Source: Pseudomonadota bacterium
Lineage (GTDB): Bacteria; Pseudomonadota; Gammaproteobacteria; Burkholderiales; Rhodocyclaceae
Assembly (NCBI GenBank): GCA_018241665.1
Contig: JAFEDK010000014.1
Span: forward strand, 1 to 64,000
DNA length: 64,000 bases
Direction of reading: 5' to 3'
Shown here piece by piece: positions 9,100-16,245 of this stretch (its first letter is position 1; every line of letters begins with the position of its first letter). The notes under the pieces are model-generated. The model ran no database searches, was not told the origin of the DNA, and saw only the letters and a program-made list of their open reading frames with translations. The translations under genes were made by a program, and so were the position numbers.

Positions 9100-9555
9100 C
9101 TACTGGATGATGAAAGACGTGAACAGCGCGTGCTTGACCGGACCCACAGCAGGCTGGCGCCGGCCCTTCTTGTCCTCGCGCGCGGGCGTGCCGACGGTGG
9201 CGTTCGCCACATCCTTGATCTCCTCGACCAGCTCTTCGCGGGCCTGGGTCGATTGCAGCGACGAGCCCGAATGAGAGCCCAGCAGCAACAGGATCTTGTG
9301 GCGGATGATCGGCATGTAGGCGGTGATGACCGAAGCCGCCGCCGGATCGCTGAGGCGGAAGGTGATCGCGATCTGGATGAAGTGGCCTTCGCCGCCCGGC
9401 TCAGACGCCAGGTTGGTGGTGATCACTTCCAGCGGCACGAACTCACCGCCCCCGCCTCCTCCGCCGCCATGGTCATTGGCAAGAGCCGGTACGGCCACCC
9501 CCAGCATGGACACACACAGGACAGCGGCTCGCAGCATTGCGCGGACAGTCAGCAT
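9100..9555 (-). CDS. FliL-family secreted protein, orphan
   Basis: 151 aa from the ATG at 9555 (MLTVRAMLRAAVLCVS), which has AAGGGG 11 nt upstream; an ATG at 9582 lies next to the terminator and is less likely. A signal peptide ends at ALAN and is followed by a Gly-rich linker of eight Gly. The rest (EFVPLEVITTNLAS, then FIQIAITFRLSDPAAASVI and RHKILLLLGSHSGS) matches the FliL pattern (stomatin-like periplasmic domain). No other flagellar gene is nearby, and the linker replaces the usual single N-terminal anchor. It could be secreted or periplasmic; a flagellar role is only by family. It is convergent with the LysR gene, with 6 nt between. Confidence 0.75.
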   Translation of the reverse strand: MLTVRAMLRAAVLCVSMLGVAVPALANDHGGGGGGGGEFVPLEVITTNLASEPGGEGHFIQIAITFRLSDPAAASVITAYMPIIRHKILLLLGSHSGSSLQSTQAREELVEEIKDVANATVGTPAREDKKGRRQPAVGPVKHALFTSFIIQ

Positions 9556-9585
9556 GGAGGGCAGCCCCTTCGGTCGGCACATAGC

Positions 9586-9610
9586 AAAAACGCCCCTTAC
9601 GGGGCGTTTT
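9586..9610 (-). terminator. Rho-independent terminator after tRNA-Ser
   Basis: The hairpin AAAACGCCCC-TTAC-GGGCGTTTT has A/T tracts on both sides, so it can stop transcription in either direction. It lies directly downstream of tRNA-Ser on the minus strand and just upstream of the FliL-like gene. Confidence 0.85.
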
Positions 9611-9617
9611 CTGAATT

Positions 9618-9708
9618 TGGCGGAGAGGGCGGGATTCGAACCCGCGTCAGGGTATTACCCTGAACACGCTTTCCAGGCGTGCGACTTAAACCGCTCATCC
9701 ACCTCTCC
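9618..9708 (-). tRNA. tRNA-Ser(GGA)
   Basis: The minus-strand sequence folds as a class II tRNA: acceptor GGAGAGG/CCTCTCC, T-arm GGGTTCGAATCCC and a long variable arm (TCAGGGTAATACCCTGA). The anticodon loop CTGGAAA sits on stem CACGC/GCGTG, so the anticodon is GGA (plus-strand 9672-9674). The discriminator is G and CCA is encoded (plus-strand TGG at 9618-9620). Confidence 0.96.
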
Positions 9709-9764
9709 TAAGTGGAGGCGGCACTATATACTAGAATCCAAAGAAGTCAAAGCCTTTTTTGAAA

Positions 9765-11801
9765 TCACCTGTATCCCCCCTCGCCATCGGGCAGCCGCAC
9801 GAAGTCCACCAGGGCCTGCACCTCAGCCGACGGCGGCGGTGTCAGCAGGCTGACGACGGCAATGACGATGAAGCCCACCGGCACGCCGAAGACCCCGCAG
9901 GAGATCGGGTTGATGTCGAACCAGGCCGCCTCCATGCTGCCCCCGAAAAAGGTATGGGTACGCGCGATGTAGAACAGCGTCACCCCCAGCCCGGCCACCA
10001 TGCCGGCCACCGCGCCCCACTTGTTGGCGCGCTTCCAGAAGATGCCCAGCACCAGTGCCGGAAAGAAGGCCGACGCGGCGATCGAGAAGGCCAGGCCGAC
10101 CATGAACAGGATGCTGTCCGGCCGCATCGACGCCACCCATGCGGCCACTACCGCCACCACCAGGAGCTGGGACTTGGTGATCACCAGGCGGCGCTGGGTG
10201 GATGCATTGGGATTGACCATCTGGTAATACAGGTCGTGGGATAGGGCGTGGGAAATCGTCAGCAGCAGGCCGTCCGCGGTGGACAGGGCGGCCGCCAGAC
10301 CGCCGGCCGCCACCAGACCCGACACGACGTAGGGCAGCCCGGCGATCTCGGGCACCAGCAGCAGGATTGCGTCGCTGTTGATGGACAGTTCGGCCAGCTG
10401 GAGGATGCCGTCGCCGTTGATGTCCTCCACCCGCACCAGGCCCGTGCGTGCCCACGAAGCCACCCAGTGGGGCAAGGTCGCGATGCTGGAGCCGACCAGG
10501 TTGCTATAGACCTCCCATTTGGCAAAGACCGCGTAAGCCGGCGCCGTGAGGTACAGCAAGGAGATGAAGAACAGCGACCAGAACACCGAGTGGCGCGCCT
10601 CGCGGACGGTCGGCGTGGTGTAGTAACGGGTCAGGATATGCGGTAACGCCGCCGTGCCGACCATCAGCACGAAGCTCAGCGCGATGAAGTTGTTGCGCTC
10701 GCTGGCCTTGCTTTGCGCATCGGCCCCGGGGAAAGCCTCCGCATGGGCAGCCGGGTTGACTGAGCGCGCCAGGCTCTCCTGACGCACCCGCTCCCATTTC
10801 AGGCGCGCCTCGTCCGGCGTGCGCGGCAGGTCACGCAGGGCCCGCTCGGCGGCGGCGATCTCCCGCGCCGACGCGCCGGAGGTCCGCAATTCATTGACGC
10901 GCTGGATCTGCACGACGCGCTCCGCCGCCAGCGACTCCGGCAGGTCGACGATCTTCCGCGCATACTCTTCGGCCCGTGCCCGGTACTGGGCATGTACGGC
11001 ATTCTCCCGCGGCTCGGAGAACAGCTCGAGCTCCTTGACCCCCAGATCCTGCAACACCCGCCCGTACACCGCCTGGGGCACCGGCACGCCGGTGACCTTG
11101 TAGGACAGGATGGTCACCGGCACCAGGTAGGCGACGATCAGGATCACGTACTGGGCGACCTGGGTCCAGGTCACCGCCTTCATGCCTCCCAGGAAGGAGC
11201 ACACCAGCACGCCAGCCAGGCCGACGAACACGCCGATCTCGAACTCGATACCTATGAAGCGGCTGGTGATCAGGCCGACACCATAGATCTGCGCGACGAC
11301 ATACACGAAGCTGGCCAGCACCCCCGCAAACACCCCGACAACCCGCGCGAAATGCCCTTCGTAGCGCGCGCCGAGAAAGTCCGGAATGGTGAACTGGCCG
11401 AACTTGCGCAGGTAGGGCGCCAGCAGGATGGCCACCAGCACGTAGCCGCCGGTCCACCCGACCACGAAGGCCAGGCCTTCGAAGCCGGAGTAATACAGGG
11501 TGCCAGCCAGGCCGATGAAGGAGGCGGCGCTCATCCAGTCCGCCGCGGTAGCCATGCCGTTGAACATCGCCGGCACGCGGCGGCCGGCCACGTAGTACTC
11601 GGACACGTCGGAGGTGCGGCTCATCACGCCGATCGACGCATAGATGGCGATCGTCGCGAACAGGAAGATCTGCCCGATCCAGTGCGGCGTCAGCCCAAAA
11701 CGCTCGGCCACCGCCAGCAGGCTGACGAAGGCCACGAAACCAAGGGAATAGAGCAGGTAATAACGTCGAAGACGGCGGGAAAACGCGGCAAGGGAACTCA
11801 T
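9765..11801 (-). CDS. Large Na+/solute symporter of the VC_2705/ActP-like SSS subfamily
   Basis: 678 aa, longer than usual ActP (about 550). SSS core helices include the family signature near residues 75-100 (GRRVPAMFNGMATAADWMSA). Between helices 6 and 7 there is a charged, helical cytoplasm-like insert at residues about 245-365. Residues 460-471 (DINGDGILQLAE) form a perfect EF-hand/dockerin-type calcium loop in an extramembrane segment. Family and context suggest Na+-coupled uptake of acetate or another short carboxylate: the DUF4212 small subunit gene ends 12 nt upstream, and a CBS-DUF294 gene, a CrbS-like kinase and acs follow further upstream. It is the last gene of the leftward operon. 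The substrate is inferred from context. Confidence 0.88.
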   Translation of the reverse strand: MSSLAAFSRRLRRYYLLYSLGFVAFVSLLAVAERFGLTPHWIGQIFLFATIAIYASIGVMSRTSDVSEYYVAGRRVPAMFNGMATAADWMSAASFIGLAGTLYYSGFEGLAFVVGWTGGYVLVAILLAPYLRKFGQFTIPDFLGARYEGHFARVVGVFAGVLASFVYVVAQIYGVGLITSRFIGIEFEIGVFVGLAGVLVCSFLGGMKAVTWTQVAQYVILIVAYLVPVTILSYKVTGVPVPQAVYGRVLQDLGVKELELFSEPRENAVHAQYRARAEEYARKIVDLPESLAAERVVQIQRVNELRTSGASAREIAAAERALRDLPRTPDEARLKWERVRQESLARSVNPAAHAEAFPGADAQSKASERNNFIALSFVLMVGTAALPHILTRYYTTPTVREARHSVFWSLFFISLLYLTAPAYAVFAKWEVYSNLVGSSIATLPHWVASWARTGLVRVEDINGDGILQLAELSINSDAILLLVPEIAGLPYVVSGLVAAGGLAAALSTADGLLLTISHALSHDLYYQMVNPNASTQRRLVITKSQLLVVAVVAAWVASMRPDSILFMVGLAFSIAASAFFPALVLGIFWKRANKWGAVAGMVAGLGVTLFYIARTHTFFGGSMEAAWFDINPISCGVFGVPVGFIVIAVVSLLTPPPSAEVQALVDFVRLPDGEGGYR

Positions 11802-11813
11802 CCGGTGGTGGCC

Positions 11814-12077
11814 TCAGTGATTGTCACGGACGCCGAAGCGGCGGTCCAGCCTGTCCATGCAGTGCGCGTAAATCCAGACGATCGCCAGGAACACCAGCAG
11901 CGCCCCCTGGGCCGCCATGTAGAAACCCAGCGGCCAGCCCAGGAACTCGACGGTGTTCAGCTCGCCGGCAAACCAGCCGGGCAGGAAGCTCACCGCCGCC
12001 CACAGCAGCAGCAAGGCAGACGTGAGACGCAGCGTAGCCCTCCAGTAGGCCTGCCTTCTCGTGTCGATATCGCTCAT
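11814..12077 (-). CDS. DUF4212 small membrane subunit of the solute symporter
   Basis: 87 aa with two predicted membrane helices at about residues 15-35 and 48-70, and the family-typical N-terminus (M..RRQAYWRATLRLTSALL). DUF4212 proteins are encoded directly before VC_2705-type symporters, as here (12-nt gap), and are taken to be accessory subunits comparable to YjcH beside ActP. An AGGAGAATG-type site precedes the ATG at 12077. Confidence 0.9.
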   Translation of the reverse strand: MSDIDTRRQAYWRATLRLTSALLLLWAAVSFLPGWFAGELNTVEFLGWPLGFYMAAQGALLVFLAIVWIYAHCMDRLDRRFGVRDNH

Positions 12078-12153
12078 GCATCATTCTCCTGTCCTGCCAT
12101 GGTGCCTGGCCGGCTGCCCGCCAGGGCCCGAGTATAGCGTTCATGCATGGGCC

Positions 12154-13575
12154 CTAAAGCTGGTAGCGCAGCGCGAGCAGCTGCTGCAGGTGGCGCCCCC
12201 GGCGGAAGGATTCCTTCAGGCGGGCCCGCTCCATCTCGTTGAGTTCCGCGGGCGCCACCAGGTTCGGCGGATGGGTGGCCGCCTTTTGCCGGCGCAGACG
12301 CAGCAGCTGGATGAAATCGAAAGCCTCCACCAGCGCCGCCACATCCCTCGGCGCCCAGCCGAGCGCGGCCCCCGCGGCCCTCAGGCGTCCGACCGTCGAG
12401 GTGTCGGCAATCCTGCAGGCCAGCGCCAGGATGCGCGCCGCATCGACAAAGGGCCGGCTGCCATCCCGCTTCAGATCAAGCAGACCGCTACGGCGATCGA
12501 CGACGAAATCGCGGATCCGGCCCAGCGGCGGCTCGCTGCTCAGCGCGTTGCCGGCCATGAAGCGCAGGAACAGGCCATTGTCGGCCGCACAGTCCAGCAG
12601 CCAGCGCATCAGGCCGGCGGCAAGCGTGGCGTCGCCGGCCAGCGCGCGCAGGTCGAAGAAGATGGTGCCGTTGAGCAGGCTTTCCGGATCGGCGGTGCAC
12701 ATCCATTCGGTAAACTGCCCCCGCCACTCGTCGACGGACAGGCACCACTGGGGATTGCCGGCCATGATTCCACCGCGGCACAGGGAATAGCCGCAGGCAT
12801 CGAGCAAGGCATTGACCCGCTGCGCAAAGGGCAGGAAGCGGGCGCGCAGCCGCCCGGCGTCTTCCTGCCCTTCCGGCAGGAAGATCAGGCCATTGTCCTG
12901 ATCGGTGGAGAGGGTCTGTTCCAGCCGCCCCTCGGAGCCGAAACCCAGCCAGCACCAGCGTACCAGTGGTAGCTCGAACTCGGCCTCGGCCAGTTCGATG
13001 GCCTTCTGCACGATCAGGTCGTTGAGGATCGAAATCCACTCCCCGAGTTGCTCGGCCCCCTCCCCCATCTCGACGCGCTCGCCCCCCTCCGCACGCAGGC
13101 GGCGCGCCGCCGCAGCCAGGGCATCCGCCCCATCCACGGCCTGGATCGTCTCGATCAGATCGTCGGTTGCCAGCCGTCCCGGGGCATACAGATCGCCACG
13201 GCACAGCACGCCAGCGAAACGGCCCAGCTCATCCACCACCACCAGATGGCGCAGATCGTGACGGGCCAGGGCCAGGCGGCCCTGGTGAACGCTGGCATCC
13301 AGCGGCAAGGCCACCACGCCGCCGGTCATGACGCCGGCGACCGCCGCGTCGAGGTCGCCAGCGGGCAGCGCGACGCGCTGCAGCGCATCCCGCTGGGTCA
13401 GGATGCCAAGCGGCAGGTCCGTAAGCGGATCAGTCACCACCACGCTACCGACCCGCTCGGCGCACATGCGCCCAAGGGCCGCGCGGACACTGGTCTCCGG
13501 CGACACCGCCACCGGCGCCCGGCGCAGCAGGGCCGCCAGGCTGGCGGCACGCACTCCCGTCACAGCCGTGCCCAT
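12154..13575 (-). CDS. CBS-pair / DUF294 nucleotidyltransferase-like signalling protein
   Basis: 473 aa. Two CBS motifs lie at about residues 15-130 (one contains ERVGSVVVTD and GILTQRDAL). A DUF294 nucleotidyltransferase-like domain follows at about 150-330, with GSEGRLEQTLSTDQDN carrying the GS...D-x-D type signature, and then the DUF294 C-terminal helical domain. CBS pairs usually bind adenosine nucleotides; the transferase-like domain resembles GlnD/PII uridylyltransferases. It has no cyclic-nucleotide domain at the N-terminus, unlike some relatives. The gene recurs next to this symporter type and a DnaQ-like exonuclease in proteobacteria. Role in regulating acetate transport or metabolism is inferred; the target is unknown. 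Confidence 0.85.
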   Translation of the reverse strand: MGTAVTGVRAASLAALLRRAPVAVSPETSVRAALGRMCAERVGSVVVTDPLTDLPLGILTQRDALQRVALPAGDLDAAVAGVMTGGVVALPLDASVHQGRLALARHDLRHLVVVDELGRFAGVLCRGDLYAPGRLATDDLIETIQAVDGADALAAAARRLRAEGGERVEMGEGAEQLGEWISILNDLIVQKAIELAEAEFELPLVRWCWLGFGSEGRLEQTLSTDQDNGLIFLPEGQEDAGRLRARFLPFAQRVNALLDACGYSLCRGGIMAGNPQWCLSVDEWRGQFTEWMCTADPESLLNGTIFFDLRALAGDATLAAGLMRWLLDCAADNGLFLRFMAGNALSSEPPLGRIRDFVVDRRSGLLDLKRDGSRPFVDAARILALACRIADTSTVGRLRAAGAALGWAPRDVAALVEAFDFIQLLRLRRQKAATHPPNLVAPAELNEMERARLKESFRRGRHLQQLLALRYQL

Positions 13576-13587
13576 GGGTCGCCGGCC

Positions 13588-15753
13588 TCAGTACTTGACC
13601 CGCGCGTAATAGGTTTTCTCGGACGCACGGCGGGCTTCGCCAAGCGTCCGGATACCCATTTCGGCCAGCAACGGGATCATGCGCAGGAACACCTCGCCGG
13701 TGACGATCGCGTCACCCAACGCGGTGTGCCGCCCCATCACGCTGACCCCCATGCGCTCGCTGATCGCCTCCAGGCGGTGGGATTCCTGGGATGGATGCAG
13801 CACCGCCGACAGCAGCAGGGTATCGAGCACCGGTTGCGCGAAGCGGATGCCGGTACTGGCCTCCTTGAGCTGCAGGAAGCGCATGTCGAAGGCCGCGTTG
13901 TGGGCCACCAGCACGGTGTCCTCGGCGAAGGCGTGGAAAGCCGGCAGCACCTTGCCCATCGCCGGCTGGCCAGCCAGCATGTCGGGCGTGATGCCGTGGA
14001 TCTTGATCGACTCTTCCGGCAGGCCGCGCTGCGGATCAACCAGCTGGTCGAAGGACTCGGACTTGCGCAGCTTGCCATTGACGATGCGGGTCGCGCCGAT
14101 CTGGATGATCTCATCCCCTTCCGACGGGTTGAGCCCGGTGGTCTCGGTGTCGAAGACCGTGAAGGTCAGTTCCGACAACAGGCAGTCGTCCAGTTCGTGG
14201 CTTGCCGGAGTCTGCTTGAACAGGTCGAAGTCGTAGTACTCCGGCCGGCTGTCGCCCTTCAGGTAGGCCGCCGCCTCGATCTGCTCCTGGGGGATCGCCG
14301 ACGGCAGCAGCAGGCGGAAGAAGGCGCGATGCTGAGTCTTTTCCCGCTGCAGCCAGATCTCGCCGTCGTGGCGCTCGACGACATCGCGCACCGTCAGCGG
14401 CGAGTTCTCGCCGGCGAAAGTCATCGGTTCCAGCTCCCAGGCCATCACCGTCTCGGTGCTCATCGCCTGCCCCGACCAGATCAGGTCCAGGTGGGCCAGG
14501 CGCCCGGCCGCACTGAGGCGGAAGCGCACCTCGCGCACCTCGAACTCTTCGGACAGGCGGCTGGCCAGGTAGCCGATGGCCTGCAGCAGCGAAAAGCTGT
14601 CCACCTTCACCCACACCTGCGGGTCCACATCCTCCAGCTTGGTGGGCAGACCGAGCTTCTTCTCGATGCGCCGCTGGGCCGCGGCGATCAGATCGGCCCC
14701 CAGCATCTCGTCGAGGGGCCAGCGGGTCTTGAGGGAGTCGGCGAAGGCATTGGCGGTCTCGTCAAGGCGCGTGCTCATGCCCTGCACTTCGTCGCGGATG
14801 ACCTTCAGGAAACGGTCCTTCAATTCGGCATCGAGATCCGGATACTCCAGCATCTCCGCGGCCGCCCGCAGGTTGGCCAGGGACGAGCGGCTGCCCTCGG
14901 TGAGGGTGTGCAGCATCTGGTCGCGGCGGGTCTCGACCTCGAAGTTGCGAGTGATGTTGTCGAGCATCAGCACGAAACCCGACATGGCCGGCTCGCCCTC
15001 CGCTTCGCCGCTGCCCAGCACCGGCGCCATCTGCACGCGCAACAGCTGGCCGGCGCGGGTGGTGGTGACGAAATTCGCCACCGGCTGCGCGCTGCGCCGG
15101 CGGATGCGCTCCTGGATGCTCTCCAGCGCATGGGTGATGAGGCTGCGTTCGAAGACCAAGTAGATCGAGCGGCCGAGGCCGATGATCTCCCCACCTCCCG
15201 CCGCCGTCGGGGTGTCCGACATGGCCTTGAACTGCAGGCGGGCGCGGTTGTTGTAGAGCAGGATGCGGCCGTCGAGATTGCACACGACGACGCTCTGGCT
15301 GAGCTCGGACATCAGCGCCGCCAGCCGGTTGCGCTCTTCCTCCACTGAGCGACGCGCCTCGCCGATGCGGGCCTCCACGTCCTCCTGCAGGCTGCGCCGC
15401 TGGTCGGCCAGCTGATTGACCGACTCGGCAATGCGCTGCAGCTCCGGCGAGCCCAGCGGCTTGAGACGGCGGGCCGGATCGGTGCCGACGATCAGCCCGA
15501 CCTCGTCGGCCAGTTGCGCCGGCGCCGCGAAGGCCGCCTCCGCAAAGGACTTCATCAGCACCGCAGCCGCCCCCGCTCCGACCAGTCCGATCATGATCAG
15601 CAGGCCGATGCGGGGGTTTAGGATGGGCTCCAGCACCTCGCGCTCGGCGGGTGCGAGATCGCGCCAGAGGGCGACGCCAGCCACCGCCAGGACGCCCACG
15701 ACCAATGCGCAGGCGGCCAGGATCGCCAGCCCCTGCCTGGATTTGACACTCAC
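13588..15753 (-). CDS. Degenerate histidine-kinase-like protein fused to a DnaQ-type 3'-5' exonuclease
   Basis: 721 aa. Two membrane helices at about residues 8-30 and 48-70 come first, then a coiled coil at about 110-150 and a PAS-like domain at about 145-270. Residues about 275-345 look like a DHp helix pair, but the H-box position reads LTEGSRSSLANLRAAAE, with no phosphorylatable His. Residues about 385-490 resemble an HATPase fold without clear N, G1 and G2 boxes. The C-terminus (about 525-700) is a DEDDh exonuclease with D535, E537 (FDTETTG), D623 (HNAAFDM), H676 and D681 (HTALGD). The nuclease active site looks intact, while the kinase looks catalytically dead. It sits between the receiver and CBS-DUF294 genes of the acetate locus. 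Substrate unknown; it is probably not the replicative epsilon subunit. Confidence 0.85.
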   Translation of the reverse strand: MSVKSRQGLAILAACALVVGVLAVAGVALWRDLAPAEREVLEPILNPRIGLLIMIGLVGAGAAAVLMKSFAEAAFAAPAQLADEVGLIVGTDPARRLKPLGSPELQRIAESVNQLADQRRSLQEDVEARIGEARRSVEEERNRLAALMSELSQSVVVCNLDGRILLYNNRARLQFKAMSDTPTAAGGGEIIGLGRSIYLVFERSLITHALESIQERIRRRSAQPVANFVTTTRAGQLLRVQMAPVLGSGEAEGEPAMSGFVLMLDNITRNFEVETRRDQMLHTLTEGSRSSLANLRAAAEMLEYPDLDAELKDRFLKVIRDEVQGMSTRLDETANAFADSLKTRWPLDEMLGADLIAAAQRRIEKKLGLPTKLEDVDPQVWVKVDSFSLLQAIGYLASRLSEEFEVREVRFRLSAAGRLAHLDLIWSGQAMSTETVMAWELEPMTFAGENSPLTVRDVVERHDGEIWLQREKTQHRAFFRLLLPSAIPQEQIEAAAYLKGDSRPEYYDFDLFKQTPASHELDDCLLSELTFTVFDTETTGLNPSEGDEIIQIGATRIVNGKLRKSESFDQLVDPQRGLPEESIKIHGITPDMLAGQPAMGKVLPAFHAFAEDTVLVAHNAAFDMRFLQLKEASTGIRFAQPVLDTLLLSAVLHPSQESHRLEAISERMGVSVMGRHTALGDAIVTGEVFLRMIPLLAEMGIRTLGEARRASEKTYYARVKY

Positions 15754-15796
15754 AGGAAAACCTCCCGAACGTTGCGCCGCGCCGCCAGCGGCGGGC

Positions 15797-16171
15797 TCAA
15801 GCGGGAAGCTCCAGCAGGGCCTTGACCTTGGCTACCAGCTCCCGTGTGGAGAAAGGCTTGGTCATGTAGGCATCGGCCCCCATCGCCAGCCCCTTGGCCA
15901 CCTCCGTCTCCCGCCCCTTGGCGGTCAGCATCAGGATGCGCGTGCCCTGCAGCGCGGGCTCGGCGCGGATTTCCTGGCACACCTCGTAGCCGTTCTTGCG
16001 CGGCATCATCACGTCGAGCAGCACCAGGTCGGGCGACTCGCGGCGCGCCAGATCGAGGGCTTCCTGCCCGTCGCTGGCGATGCACACCTCGAAGCCCTCG
16101 CGCTTCATCAGGAATTCCAAGGAAATGACGATGTTCTGCTCGTCATCGGCTATCAGTATTTTTTTAGTCAT
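15797..16171 (-). CDS. Single-domain response regulator (receiver only)
   Basis: 124 aa and only a CheY-like receiver: acidic pocket D9/D10, phosphoacceptor D53 (LVLLDVMMP), T83 and K105 (TKPFS). There is no DNA-binding or enzymatic output domain. It follows the SLC5-type histidine kinase on the same strand (74-nt gap) and precedes the kinase-like/exonuclease fusion (43 nt). The kinase is its likely phosphodonor. In Vibrio and Pseudomonas the CrbS kinase partners with CrbR, a LuxR-type DNA-binding regulator, so this partner differs and must signal by protein contact or pass phosphate on. Confidence 0.93.
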   Translation of the reverse strand: MTKKILIADDEQNIVISLEFLMKREGFEVCIASDGQEALDLARRESPDLVLLDVMMPRKNGYEVCQEIRAEPALQGTRILMLTAKGRETEVAKGLAMGADAYMTKPFSTRELVAKVKALLELPA

Positions 16172-16245
16172 GTATCCCCTCCCTCTTCGTCATCCCGGAT
16201 CGTGGCACCGATACGCGGCACCAGCCGGGCGCGAGAATTTATAGT

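Noticed and set aside
13048-15348. 766-aa plus-strand open frame opposite the exonuclease fusion
   Set aside because: Shadow of the minus-strand gene, without domains or a ribosome site.
13588-15753. Calling the exonuclease gene dnaQ (replicative epsilon subunit)
   Set aside because: The membrane helices, PAS-like region and 500-residue N-terminal part do not fit the approximately 240-aa epsilon subunit.
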